Shown here: piece by piece, positions 1 through 12,327 of the stretch
How positions within the stretch are numbered: the first letter of the stretch is position 1
Layout of the letters: every line of letters starts with the position of its first letter
NCBI RefSeq assembly: GCF_050003625.1
Contig: NC_134398.1
Coordinates: 68,332,891-68,396,890 of the forward strand
From: Haematobia irritans
Taxonomy: Eukaryota > Arthropoda > Insecta > Diptera > Muscidae
Direction: 5' to 3'
Length of the DNA: 64,000 nucleotides
Notes under the pieces: model-generated
Seen by the model: only the letters and a program-made list of their open reading frames with translations
Database searches by the model: none
Told to the model about the DNA's origin: nothing
Position numbers and translations under genes: made by a program

Positions 1-312
1 ACTATACAAAGCGTTGAATTAACAGCACGGTTTATACTCCATTCATGATATTCATTTATGGTTTAACTTTAATAGCTGACACTTTACCTGATATCTTACT
101 GTGAACTTCGTAGTGTTGGCATTGCCAAAATTGACCGATCATAATTTCGTGATGCTATTAAGGAGGAGTCACGCACTCTAGTATTACTCATATTTTTCAA
201 GAACTTTTTGACAGAGCAGAAACAAATGTTCGCTTAGACGATATTGTTCAACGTACACTGCGCACCAATTTAATATCAAATAACAGAAGAAAATAATGTT
301 TTCTTTTCTCTG

Positions 313-965
313 CACTGAAAAAAATATTGTCGTGAGGTCAAAGATTTCATGTCTTTAAAATACGAATGCAAATTTTGCTTAGCATAGAAGACGCATTTCT
401 CTAGTATAAAGTTTTTTTCCTTGACCAAAGGTCGATAAACTTTTCAATGAAGTCGTATTGTCCTTATAATTAAGTGATTTGATTTAAAAATGGATATCAT
501 AACATGAAAGAAAAAATGTTTGGGCTAAGGTCAACTTGACTTTAATAATTTTGAAAAAATCTTTAAATTTAATGAAATTATCTTTAAATTTGTTGTCTTT
601 TTGCATCTTGACTACAAAGCAAAAAATCGTTCAAATATAGGACAACACTTTTTCAACACTTTATTTTAAAGACGTTTTTTACTTGAAACACAGCATAATT
701 TCTACTAGAAGTCGAGTCTTAATTTGGAAAATAAAGTCGTCGTTAACTTGTTTTTAAAGGACTTGGATAGCATATGAAGAAAGCTGAAAAGCGAAAAATT
801 AAAATTTGCTTCCTAGAAGCAAGTACACAAAACCCGATTTTAAAAGAGAATTGTGTCTTAAAAGTATCCTTACTTGTATTCTCCGCTTCTTTGGCTCGGA
901 ATCAATACCAAATTTTTTAAAGTAAAGACAAAATCTTTGGAACCGGGTATGCTTTTTTTTCAGTG
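313..965 (-). mobile_element. CACTG-ended TIR element, copy 1
   Basis: Short non-coding element starting CACTGAAAAAAA and ending in the reverse complement TTTTTTTTCAGTG. It is the reverse complement of the element at 1997-2619 and of a third copy at 12328-12986, with substitutions and small indels. No transposase is present, so it is non-autonomous. The bases just outside are TG on both sides, too little to call a target duplication. The superfamily cannot be assigned from the sequence. Confidence 0.8.
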
Positions 966-1379
966 TGAAGAGGAATTTAGATGAGAATCAAAGTTTGAGA
1001 AATCGATTTTTCAATCATATTCGTAATTTTTCATAATTTGAAAATGTGTAAATTGGACATCAAAAGCCTATTAGTCGATTTTGACCAACATCAAAAGTCG
1101 ATTTGTCGAAAAGTCGTTTTTTCAATTTGTGTATCCCTAATGTGGAATATACCAAAAATTGTATTATTTTCAACATTATTTACCACATATTTTTGCAGCT
1201 CAAAAAAGAATCAGGTAGTTAAAAATGTGGACTGGACTGGGCCTGCCAAAATAAAAACTCAAATCGTCATCAAGTAAAATAATCCCGCACTCCTACATAA
1301 AACGCTTAAAAGTGAAATTCATTTGCAATTTTAGTGACACCTAGGACACCTCTCGATTTTAATTGTGCTCATGATTTCA

Positions 1380-1580
1380 GACACGTACCTCATGTAAATT
1401 ACTCATAAAATTATTCGTGAGTCACGACATATTTCGTGAGTCACGATATTTTCCTGTGTGAGTAAAAGTTTTCTTTTCGTGAGTGAGCGTGAGCGTGAGA
1501 CCTACAAAACAATATCGTGCGTGAGTAAGATTTTTCCGTCGTGAGTGTGCGAGAGCGTGAGTAAAATATACTCACATCGA
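1380..1580. repeat. CGTGAGT-motif cluster
   Basis: A roughly 200-bp stretch in which GTGAGT/CGTGAG heptamers recur about ten times, irregularly spaced (for example near 1418, 1435, 1476, 1500, 1539 and 1555). There is no open reading frame. It lies in the core between the two inverted CACTG elements. Function unknown; it could be a decayed short satellite. Confidence 0.6.
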
Positions 1581-1996
1581 CACCTCTACCACATAACCTT
1601 ACCGGTTTTTATCCACCTGTTTTGATCACTCTAGATATTAAGTAGATCGTAGATGTCTAAACTTTACAAAAAATATTTTTTAAGTTCATAGTAAATCAGA
1701 GTAGTTTATCTATCAACACTCAAACAACAGTGAACCCACCAAGAAGGAAAATTTTGGTTAATTTTAAAGAATTTTGGTTTATTTTAGAAAATTTTACCTA
1801 ACTGTTTTACAATCGCCGATCTCACGCCGATATCACAAAATGAAGTAAATATTTTTCGGCAAATTCAAGAACATTTAATCGAAATAATTATTCTTCTTCA
1901 CTTGTTAAAGAAAATGTTCGTAGTTTGAAGGATAATTTTATGAGTTCAAAATTGCAAAAACGTCTTTAGTGCCATACGAAGTTCAAGATGGGCGCA

Positions 1997-2619
1997 CACT
2001 GAAAAAAAGCATACTCGGTTCCAAAGATTTTGTCTTTACTTTAAAAAAATTGGTATTGATTCCGAGCCAAAGAAGCGGAGAATACAAGTAAGGATACTTT
2101 TATGACAAAATTCTCTTTTAAATTTAGGTTTTGTGTACTTGCTTCTAGGAAGCAAATTTTAATTTTTCGCCTTTAAAAACGAGTTAACGGCACCTTTAAT
2201 TTCCAAATTAGAACTCGACTTCCAGTAGAAATTATGCTATGTTTGAAGTAAAAAACTTCTTTAAAATAAAGTTTTGAAAAACATGTCCTATATTTGAACG
2301 ATTTTTTGCTTTGTAGTCAAGATGCAAAAAGACAACAAATTTAAAGACAATTTCATTCAATTTAAAGAATTTTTCTGAATTATTAAAGTCAAGTTGGCCT
2401 TAGCCTATACATTTTTTCTTTCATGTTAAGATACCCATTTTTAAGTCAAATCACTTAATTATAAGGACGATACGACTTCATTTAAAAAAAAGTTTATCGA
2501 CTTTTGGACAAGGAAAATAACTTTATTTTAGAGAAATGCGTCTTCTATGCTAAGCAAAATTTGTATTCGTATTTTAAAGACATGAAATCTTAGACCTCAC
2601 GACAATATTTTTTTCAGTG
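1997..2619 (+). mobile_element. CACTG-ended TIR element, copy 2
   Basis: Same family as 313-965, in the opposite orientation. Starts CACTGAAAAAAAGCAT and ends ATATTTTTTTCAGTG. The flanks show GCA on both sides, a possible 3-bp target duplication that the other copies do not confirm. No coding capacity. Confidence 0.8.
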
Positions 2620-2727
2620 GCATTATTGGTAAAATTACAAATTTTAAGAAATTCTGAACTATTTTTTAATTAGTAAATCTCTATGCTTCATTTGTGTGTA
2701 ATTTTTCCCCTTTTTTATCACCAAAGA

Positions 2728-2892
2728 TTGGTTAGCATGCCCGCCTTGTATACGCAAAAGGGAAAGTCGTTCGAACTCGGCTAGAAAAAATGTCCCTTGT
2801 CGTTGAGCTCATTGATAAGAGGGAAGTTGACCAATTGTGGTACCACAATGGACTGAATAAACTAAATGAGCCTGAAATTAAAGGGCTGTCAC
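2728..2892 (+). mobile_element. tRNA-derived SINE fragment
   Basis: Contains the head segment GGTTAGCATGCCCGCCTTG (A-box side), then GTTCGAACTCGGCT, then the body ending in a counterpart of GAATAGTCTAAGTGAGCCTG. Compared with the fuller copy at 28323-28638 it lacks most of the middle. Old and degenerate. Confidence 0.65.
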
Positions 2893-3083
2893 TATACCTA
2901 TGCTAACATAAAATTTTACTTCCTTTAAAGGAAATATTATTTTTTAGATTAAACAATCTCCTTAGTTGCCTTTAAAGAAAATTTTTACGAAGAAAACATT
3001 GTTTGTCTAAAATGTCGCTCCTGAGAAAAACAATCTCAGGTAATCTCAGCTAAATGAACAAAAGAATAACTTACAAAACTAAG

Positions 3084-4091
3084 TACACAGAAAAAAAAAC
3101 AAATTATGTTATCTAATTAATTTTTGATTGAAATTTATTCATTCGCAGGTAGTATTAATCACCAAAGTCAATTAATTGATTTAAATTTAAAAGTTAGTTG
3201 ATATTTATTATTATTGTCATTAAATTTTGTATGGATTAAAAATTTGTTAAATCAATTATTTTTTATTGAACATTTTGTAAAATTCAGATACAATTTTAAT
3301 TGGAAAAATTTTTGTGATGTTTTTCTGTGTAAATAACACACAATCAACTTTGCACTCAAATTAAAAAAATAAAGTCGGTTAAGAAAAATGATTGGAAATT
3401 TTCAACACCATTTATATTAACTAATAAAAAATTATTCAATTAAAAACATAATTGAAACTTCTGTTGGATTTTATATCAGGGATGGGCAAAGATACTATGT
3501 GGCGTTTTGCTCTTACTATCCAATACGTTCTCTCGCAAGACGAAATGAATTTGTATTTTTGAAACACTATTCAGTTTTGTTTGAGCAACGGATCGAGCTG
3601 GATGTGTTGTAACATGTTGTTTAGCGATTATTTGCATTACGAAATTGATGAGTATTAGTAAAATAATTATTTGTTTTGAGTTTGGTTTTTTTTTGTTCAA
3701 TCAATGTTATTAATTTTCAATTAGAATCAAATCTTCAATAGTAAATAATGCTTAAAATTCTTTCATAAAAAATATGAAAACACTAACTTAAGTAACATTT
3801 CTCGAAGTGCATAAAGAGAGCGATTAAAAGGATACGCACACAAACTCAATTGCTCTCTTCCCACCCCTGTTCTATATACATATATAACTTAATTGACTCA
3901 TTATATTGTTACTCATATCCAAGGAAAAACTATAATCATTATAGGAAACCACATAAGAAAGGGTTAAAATATATGCACTATTTAACTGAATCGATCAAAA
4001 AAATATAAGGACAGGAATTTCAACAAATAATTGATTGTGTCAATTAAAAAATTAATTGAGTCTTCCGATCAAAATTTTTTGAAAGTGTACA
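3084..4091. mobile_element. AT-rich GTACAC-ended TIR element
   Basis: The left end GTACACAGAAAAAAAA and the right end read inward as GTACACTTTCAAAAAATTTT. The interior is rich in AATTAATT-type motifs. An internal TTTTTCTGTGTA at about 3320-3333 could instead close a 245-bp MITE. Related sequence occurs at 18912-18977 and 24081-24240. No gene seen; the short reading frame around 3476-3700 on the minus strand has no recognisable domain. Confidence 0.5.
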
Positions 4092-5727
4092 AGAAATCAA
4101 TAACATTTTAGTCAAGTCTGTATATTTGGATGTCTAATTAACTCTGTGATTAATACTATTGTCTTCGTGGCTGAAGCTATTTCACTTAAATTAAATTAAT
4201 TGGATCAACTAAGTGCCTTCCTATTTTTTATTATACGTCTATGTTTTATTTTATGGCATAATGAGGTTATTAATTATATACAATTTTTAATATCGTATTA
4301 TAATCTCTTTTAAAACATTTAAAACCATAAAACGATTTTTGAAATGCAATTTTTATAACATATTTATGCGATTTTTCTAATGTGCGTATGTTTATAAGAA
4401 ATAATTGTCTATAAGAAAACAACGCAAATAAGAAAATCGTTTCTTATATCTGCTTTCTAGTGTATAATGATTTGTTTTCCCTTAGAATGTTTCTCAAATA
4501 ATGGAAATGAAGCCAATTCCTACTGTATGCAATATGGTAACCATTATTAGCCAAACCTTTTTAAGGGATATAATATTTATGTTTTTTTGTTACCACTTCC
4601 GGAAGTGCCTAAATATACGTTGAACCTATTTAAATCTGTGGTACTGTACATTGAGAATAGCACAACAATAATCACTTTGCTGTTGGGAATGATACCAGCT
4701 ACCCAAACAAAACAAAGCGAACGAACCAACGTTTTATTTGGCAATTGGTAAGATCAACCAGTCATTTATTCAACCGGTTTGTTTATTTCTTTTTTTTCGT
4801 TTGTTGATCATTGTCAATTTATAGTTTACAAAGTCTGTTTTCAATGTCATGATGACGTTTTCTATGTTTCTCCTCTCAAACTAATATAACTCATTTATAT
4901 CATGCCTACAAAATGAAAGAGAGCAAGCATTTCAATTTCAACAAATACATTGTAGTTGGCTCAGTGTGCTAATCAGAAGTTATGTATATTGTTGTGTAAA
5001 TTTTTGTTTCCTTTCTTACAATAACGGATTTGAAGCAAATGAACTCCACATAAAGGTCAGGAATTATGCAAACTTCCAAGGCAGGTAATAACGCTTCTGA
5101 TATAAAATATTACGTACAGAACTGTGCTAAGTATATGTTTCAAAATCAGTAGCTTTTGACTCAGTTTTTTTCACAAAGATTCAAATTCAAGGTTCCCTAA
5201 ACCAGTTTCGAGTGTTTTTATTATTATTTTTTTAGTAGACAATCTCAACACATTAGCAGAATTTAAGCAAAAGTCGTGTCTTTATGCGATGTTTTCATTA
5301 TTCATTATGTGTTGTTTTTTTTAACACTTTCTAAAGAGAAAGTATTTTTTGTATTGTACCTTTAAAACGATAAAAATCTGAAATAAAATTGTCATCTTTT
5401 TCAGAAGGCTTGTGGGAAGGGTATATCGACTCACATACTTTGTTGTTTGGCTGAGTCACTACTAAAGTGAAGATTTCTGCAACAATATTTTACGCTAATG
5501 GATAATAGCAATATTTTGACCGAAAACTATGAGAAAATGTACTATGATTTAGCACCTATGGCCCATATGCAAAACAATTTTTTGATAGTTTATCAAAGGA
5601 ATTACTGCGGTAAAAGTAGGTTTGAAGTTTTCTATGACATTTTTGTATATGGGTGTAATCTTTAATATTATAAGCGGAGATAAGGATCAAATTCGGGAGG
5701 GTTTACTAAAGACATCAGCATAACACA
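4092..5727. other. non-coding stretch, nothing recognised
   Basis: AT-rich sequence with stops in all frames. I see no transposase, RT, RNA gene or tandem repeat. Confidence 0.5.
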
Positions 5728-6180
5728 CACTGAAAAAAAATATTTACGTGATATTAAAAATAACGCAACCTAAATATTAGGATGCGAAATTTACAAAATA
5801 TTAGGGACAAATTTCTTTAAAATAATGACATTTTAATTAAAATTCAGTTTAAAATCTTTACTTTAAAAATTTTTTCATTAAATTTAGGACACAAATTTTG
5901 TAAATTTGCGTCCCTCCGTTAAAGTCACATATCTTTGAGCTAAGGCTAATTTTCCTTAAAGTAAAGAAACACATTTTTGATTTAAAGAAATTGTCCTTCA
6001 ATTAAATGAAATATTGAAACTTTAGATTTAAGATGAAAACGCTTCAAATAAAGGCTAAGACTTATTTTGAGGATTTAGCGTCTTTGGTGAAATTTTTTTT
6101 GGAATTAAGAAAACAATTTTTACTTTGAAGCATCCGTTATAATTTGGATTTTTAAACTGGCATTTTTTGTACGTGAGTAC
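5728..6180 (+). mobile_element. CACTGAAAAAAA-started element, second subfamily
   Basis: Begins ACACACTGAAAAAAAATATT like the CACTG family above, but its interior differs: repeated TTTAAAG/AATTTAGGAC-like pieces. The right end is not clear. It lies just downstream of the LINE poly(A) end. Confidence 0.4.
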
Positions 6181-6332
6181 CTTTATTAATAAACCGCGAA
6201 GAGAGAATGAAAATTTGATAAATGAGATCTGTATCCTATTTTTTTTTTTTTATTATTATTTTCATCTATGGATTAAATCCTTACAGGCTAACAGTAATAT
6301 ATTACATTATATACATATCGTTTGTTAATATA

Positions 6333-9190
6333 TCAAGTATTTAATAATAATGTTATCTTTTTCTTTACATTGTATTTCTCTTCTGACAAATCAAGATAAT
6401 AATAAAATTTATTGAATTCTTTACAAAGACGGCGAAGTGGATCGTTGTTTTCAAAGTTCGTTCGAAAGTATTCAATGTGGAGCAGTTCAAAGTTGCGGGT
6501 AGGTCTAAAGGGTACATTGAATGATATGCTGTTAATAAGGAAGTCAGATTTAAATCTTCCGTTAATTAAATCAACCATAAAACAGATATTCAGCATGGTA
6601 CGTCTACTTTTCAGTGTAGGTAATTTGATGAGCGATAGTCTTTCTTTGTAAGACGGCAAGGTTTGAGGTGTGCAGTTATTCCGACGTAAAAAAAACAGTA
6701 AAAATTGTTTCTGAACAGATTCAATACGATTGCAATGAATTTGGTTCTGTGGGTCCCAAATTACAGATCCATATTCCAGGATAGGACGCACAAATGAAGT
6801 ATATAAGTTTCTTGTAACAAATGGGTCAGAAAATTCCTTACTCCAGCGCTTGACAAATCCAAATGATCCATAGGCCTTATTTACAGTCATAGAAATGTGA
6901 GATCTAAAATTTAGCATGCGATCCAAAAGTATTCCAAGATCTTTAAAGGATTCAACAGTTTCAAGCGTTGTGCCATTCAAGTTATAATTCGTGTCGATAT
7001 AATTTAATCTATAAAAAGAGATATGCTTGCATTTCCTTATGTTCAGTTCCATCATATTTGATGAGCACCATCTGTACATGCTATTCAGATGAGATTGGAG
7101 TAAGGATTGGTCATCACTATTCCGAATAACCTTTATAATTTTAACATCGTCAGCATACATGAGAGTGTAACAATATTTAATGGCTGATGGAAGGTCATTT
7201 ATAAATAAGCAGAACAATAGAGGGCCAAGATGACTGCCTTGTGGAACACCAGAAGGCACATGTATTGATTTTGAAATAATGTTATCAAATACTACAAATT
7301 GTGTACGATTCTTTAGATAACTTTCAAACCAGGATACCATTAATTCACTGAAGCCCATGCGATGCAGTTTGTACAGTAAAAGTGAATGGTTTACTTTGTC
7401 AAACGCCTTACTAAAATCAGTATAAATGACATCAGTCTGTAAACGATCTCTAAAGCCTTCATTAACCATTGTAGTCAATTCCAAGATATTTGTTATGGTC
7501 GAACAAGATTTACGGAAGCCGTGTTGTTTAGGCGATAGAAGAGAGGAGACTTGATGATTCAAACTATCAGAAATAATTTTCTCCAACAGTTTTGGAATAG
7601 CACTTAATTTAGGAATGCCTCTATAATTCGTAATATCTGACTTGCTTCCATTTTTAAATAGCGGAATGATAAATGAATTCTTCCACAATGTAGGAAAGTG
7701 ACCTGTGCGCAAAGATTCATTAAACAGAAATGAAAGAGGAGTCGAAAGAGAATGAGCACAATATTTGAGGATGTTACTGGGAATCCCATCAGGGCCCGGG
7801 CGATATGAACATTTTATCTTTTCCATATAACTCATCACAATATCAGGAGAAATAAATGGAGTAGTGAATGTCGAATATTCCTGTATCTTAATGGGTACAC
7901 ATCAGATTGCTTGAAATCCTTATGGCAGTAAGTTGTTGCAAAGAACTTTGAAAACTAATTACATATAGATTCATTATCATCCCCTTCAACAGCACCATAG
8001 TGAAGGGTTCTTGGATACACATTTGATTGACGTTTAGAATTAATAAATCTGTAAAATGACTTTGGATTAAGCTTCAGTTCATTTTTAATTTTCGATAAAT
8101 AATTGTTATAGGATTGTTTATTCCACAGGTTGTATTCTGAACGAGCAATTGAGTAGTTTGCATAGTCAGTCACAGATCCAGATTTTTTATACTTTTTATA
8201 AAGTTTATTCTTTCTATTCTTCAAGTTACGTAATTTACTGTCATTCCAAGGTGGACCAGTGTGAGAAGTTATTCGAATTAATGGAACAGATTGGGCTATG
8301 AATGAATTCAAAGTTTCATAAAATGTATTTATTGATTCATCAAGATTTCTCGCTGGTAAGATTTTATTCCAATCCACATTTAATAGTAATGAGTTCAGTT
8401 TTTCATAATCAGTTCTATTAAAAGAGAATATTTTATCAGTTTTCGATACGAGTTTATTTCGCATAGATCTCGAAAAAGACATATTTATATCCATGCAGAC
8501 AGTGGGATGATGAACATCTTCAGGATTTACAACGGCATTGACGCGTGATAAAAACACATCTTTTAGTTCATTTGTAAAAAATAAATCAAGTAATTTATTA
8601 TTCGAATTTTGTATGTTGCTAATTTGAAAAAGACCCTCTTTTAACAAGTTTTCAACAAATTCAGATTGATATCCATTTCTTAGCATTGGTACGGAGTAAT
8701 TCATTTCCTCACAATATTTCCATGTAATAGATGGAATGTTAAAATCACCAGACAAAACAATCAAATCAGAGGATCTCGCAGTAGTTAGGACCGATTGGAT
8801 AGCAGTCAAATGAGCATTATAAACATCGTTACAAGAACCAGGAGGAATATAGGAGCAAGTCACAAACAATGAATTATGGTCGCACCTTATTTTCACTCCT
8901 ATATATTCAATTTGAAGTTCATTTGGAACATCAATTTTTGATGAAGCAAATTTCGAAGAAACAGCAATTAGGACGCCGCCACCAGATTTCTTCAAACCAA
9001 TTGTGCGGTCACATCTATAAATTTGGTACTTGTCGCATAAGATTTCGGTATTTAAGATATTACTTTGAAGCCAGGTTTCAGTAAATATAATCAAATCATA
9101 ATCAAAACCAAAGCTATCCGTATATAGGTTGCATAATTTTGTGTTAAGTCCCCTAACATTCTGATAAACTAAAGTAAAATTCGTATCAGA
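6333..9190 (-). pseudogene. LINE ORF2: APE endonuclease + reverse transcriptase, broken
   Basis: The endonuclease half (9190-7955) shows the QNVRGLNTK start motif, ETWL, the GGGVLIAV core, SGDFN and a conserved histidine region (PEDVHHPTV). The RT half (7838-6333) shows GPDGIPSNILK, the GFRKSCSTITNI region, TDFSKAFDKVNH, SGVPQGSHLGPLLF and the catalytic YADDVKI, then the C-terminal thumb-type region with ILEYGSVIWDP. A TAG stop at about 7955 and a frame change between 7955 and 7838 separate the halves, so this copy is not functional. The product would nick target DNA and reverse-transcribe its own RNA. The frame opens immediately after the ORF1 stop, as in many two-ORF LINEs. Confidence 0.85.
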
Positions 9191-9197
9191 CAGGGTT

Positions 9198-9660
9198 TTA
9201 TTCAGTTTTTTGATTGCTCAACGGGACGTGCAGGTAAACGGGCAACTCTATCTCTAAAAACAAATTCATGCACCACACTCTGTAAGGCCAAAATTCCGGA
9301 TTGACCACTGTGTCAAAAATGTCCTCAGGTACGAAAATTTTGAATGACGACTTGTTCCTCCTCTCTACAAATTGCAGTTTAGATACCTTAATGTCTACAT
9401 TTGCATTCAGTTTTGATTTTATGTAGAAATGAATATCATCCTCAGTTGTTTCTGGAGCAAAACGGGCAGCAAAAATGGTTTTCATTGGGGGTAAGACCCT
9501 TAAAGGTTTTGGAGCTGAACCAGCAGGCGATTGATTTGTAGGTGTATTAAAAGGAGAAAAGAATACATTAGTATCAGTTAACACAGTAGCATGTAATTTT
9601 AATTTACATGTTTTATCTACAGGGTCATCAATTATTTTCTTGTGGCAGGAAAACAAATCG
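9198..9660 (-). pseudogene. LINE ORF1 C-terminal fragment
   Basis: About 150 codons with the segment IFAARFAPETTEDDIHFYI followed by a basic, hydrophobic patch around SSFKIFVPEDIFDTVVNPEF. This is an RRM-like C-terminal module typical of ORF1 proteins in insect LINEs; ORF1 proteins bind the element RNA. The N-terminal part is absent, with a frame stop about 30 nt beyond 9660. There is no independent evidence of a host gene here. Confidence 0.65.
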
Positions 9661-10089
9661 AGACTAGTTATGAGTAAGTGGACATAAACTAATTAAATCG
9701 GAAAAAAACCATTCCAATTTTCCATAGTGATCTGTTTAAAAAACAAGAATGTATAGTGTATTTATAGAAGGTTCAAAGTGGGGTTTGCAGCAAAGATATT
9801 ATGTTTCCTTAAATTTTGAAAGAATTGAATACTTCTTAGAACGAATGGACTAAAATGTTTTTCTATTCTAAATGTTATTCGTATGTATGATAAGCTTTCT
9901 ATAATAAAGGAAGTCAAAATTATCATTTTATATGAAATTTAACTAAATTTGAGGAAACTTGGTTTTAGTTCGTTTTTTTTTTATTGTTACGATGCTTTGT
10001 TATCAGTGAAAAAAAATTTTCTTGTTCAGTAGTAAATTCTTATACCCAGTGAAGAAAACAGTATTAGTAAAATTCCATGCCTTATTCTA

Positions 10090-11073
10090 CACCCTCACAA
10101 AAAATCGCTTCTGTAACATACACTCCCAAACATATTTTGCTTCAAGCATATACATTTTTGGGTATTGCCCAAACATTTATTTGTTTGATCTCTTCCAATA
10201 TATAATATGTTTGAAAGCATATTGGTCTAAACAATATATGTTTGGGTAGTCTAAGTTCCAAACATTTTGTATTTTTGCATCCAAATTCAATAATGTTGTC
10301 TTCCAAAAAACAATATGTTATTATGTGAACATATAATAGGTTTGGTAGCATTTTGCACCCAAAAATATTATATGCTTAAAAAAATTTCTCCCAAAAAATA
10401 TTGTGCTCAAAATTTTATTTATTTATTTATTTATATATAAATATATTTACAATCATAATGAATTATGAAAATAAACAGGTAATATAGGTGCTAACAACAT
10501 AGGTTTTCGATCTGAATGCTCAAAATGTTGTTTCTGCCTAATTGTATATTCCTCCACATCTTTCTCACTTCCACGAGATTTTTTAGTTCTTAGCACCTTT
10601 TTCTGTAATGCAAACATTGTAGAAGAAATTGTTATATTTTATAATTTTTTTTAATTTTACTTTTTGCCGGACGGGGATTCGAACAACGGACCACATAGTT
10701 TGTAAGGATCAAAGAAGTAGCTGATCAATTGCCCAAGGAAAAATAAAATGTTAATTTTGTAATAACAAGCCACAACCACCAACTTAATTCAATATCGCTC
10801 CCTGTTAAATAGCGCTCCAAGCTACTAAACACATATATGTTTATAGGCTATTTCTAAATTAATATATGTTTGCATCCAAGCATATTATATTTACAAACAT
10901 TTTATGTCCCAAACATAATATGTTCTAACATATTAACATATATGTCCCAAACATGTTATGCTAGTTTATGAACATTATATGCTTGCACTCAAAAATATTG
11001 TGTTTAAAAATTTGTGTTCCAAACATATAATGTTTATAGCCAAACATATGAAAAACAGTCTTTTTCAACCGTG
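10090..11073. mobile_element. TA-flanked MITE (Tc1/mariner type)
   Basis: Flanked by TA at 10088-10089 and 11074-11075. The ends are CACCCTCACAAAAAATC on the left and, read inward, CACGGTTGAAAAAGAC on the right. The interior is dominated by degenerate CCAAACATATTATG motifs in both orientations, so it can fold extensively. The related sequence at 13717-14165 has an uninterrupted ...TTCTATTC... at the same place, which defines the insertion. Non-autonomous. Confidence 0.75.
10411..10830 (-). mobile_element. SINE-like segment with tRNA B-box
   Basis: Read on the minus strand it has TGTTCGAATCCCCGTCCGGC (B-box-like) at about 10666-10685, preceded by a GATC...GATC D-arm-like stem, and ends in an AAAT simple-sequence tail at 10411-10432. 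The tail recurs at 40297-40380. The upstream part (10690-10830) is also present inside the Harbinger-like MITEs at 41095-41528 and 50523-50953. Confidence 0.5.
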
Positions 11074-11219
11074 TAGTTAATGAAATATTCCTAACTTTTA
11101 GTTTAGGATTTTTTTACTGAAACAAGTTGATTATATTATTTCACTTAATGGAAATAAAATGGCTAAATTAAATTAACATTTTTTCCTTTAGTTTCGAAGG
11201 CACTTTTTTTCTGGGTGTA

Positions 11220-12327
11220 GCTTAATGTCAGTTGTTGCATCACTTATAATTAATTTGTGTTTATCTTATCTTAAAGAATATTCTTAGTTTTATATATCTA
11301 GCAATTTGGTTGCAAAAAATCTAGAAAATAGAATATATATTTCCGAATAAATATTTCCAATTTTCATTATTTTACAAAAACAATACACAGTTTCGACAAA
11401 ATTAAATTCTCTAAGCATTAAACATACCTAAAAATGTTTTTTCTCTGTATGATAGGGAAATATATAAGAGGAATATCAAATGATAGCTACTATTCCGAAT
11501 ACTATGGGATTCCCGTTCGCAAAACACAAAACAAGATACAAATTTTATTTTAATGTTTATTATAAAGGCCCTAAACGTGCTCCATTACGTTTTTTTCTCA
11601 ATCGTCAAATTTGCACAATTAGCACAAAGTACACACCCTCTTATTTGTTTATGTATGTACATATCTACAAGTTTAGTTGTATGAAAATATATCGCAACCG
11701 TTCATACGCAAGCAAGTCAAAGACTTCTGTATTTTTAACAATTGATACAAATGAATAATTTTGCCAAGAATAAGTCAACGTGTCAAACAGCTGTGTGAAA
11801 TCCAACAAAAAGATTTACCAACAATTCTGATATGAATGTTTACACAAATGTACAGAGACGTTATTTATGATAAAACAAATACACATTTTCAGGTTTTATA
11901 TATAAAAATGCTTATGGAAACTACACAATTTCTCCATTGACTTATTTTAAAGGGTGCAAGTATAGAGAACTGGCTTCGTATTTGGCCAAGCATAAATATA
12001 TCAAAACGTAGATCATGGAAAAAATGTGCTGAAGATCTTAACGGGACAATGGGCTACTCAGATTTAGAGTGTCTTAAGTATGGCCAATAACTTTAGAATA
12101 AGAGCGCTTGAAGATTTGATCCTTCATTTATGAATTTGTGGCATTGATTCCAAGCAAAAATCGTGACTTCTAAAGAATTATCGCAGGACTCTAAAGAAGG
12201 TATTAAAACGGCTATTGGCGCCGACATTCCTACGGGAAATTAATACAAATTGCCACTAACTGAATTATCGCAGGAATGGTGCTGGTGCTTCAGTTTGTTG
12301 CAATTTTTAACCCTCCGATGAGTGATG
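11220..12327. other. non-coding stretch, nothing recognised
   Basis: AT-rich. The 92-codon plus-strand frame at 11480-11758 has no recognisable domain, low-complexity composition and no supporting signals. No repeat structure noted. Confidence 0.45.

Larger units (their letters stand above)
6239..9690 (-). mobile_element. non-LTR retrotransposon (Jockey/CR1-like), 5'-truncated
   Basis: Minus-strand LINE. The 3' end is a T run at about 6239-6253 (poly(A) on the minus strand) preceded by a TAA-rich tail. It carries the end of ORF1 (9198-9660) followed directly by ORF2 (about 9190 to 6333) with an endonuclease and an RT. Reading frames end near 9690, so most of ORF1 and the 5' UTR are missing, as is usual for target-primed insertions. 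Clade assignment (Jockey/CR1 group) rests on motif style only. Confidence 0.85.
9795..11219 (+). mobile_element. CTACACCCAGAAAA-ended element, copy 1 (split)
   Basis: Two blocks, 9795-10089 and 11074-11219, match the reverse complement of the continuous copy at 13717-14165. The split is caused by the MITE at 10090-11073. The right end reads inward as TACACCCAGAAAAAAAGTGC. Non-coding. Confidence 0.75.

Noticed and set aside
8869..9084. Plus-strand frame opposite the LINE endonuclease
   Set aside because: Antisense shadow of the endonuclease frame.
10666..10735. Functional tRNA gene
   Set aside because: A B-box and a D-arm-like stem are visible but no acceptor pairing or proper anticodon arm; it is a SINE-type relic.
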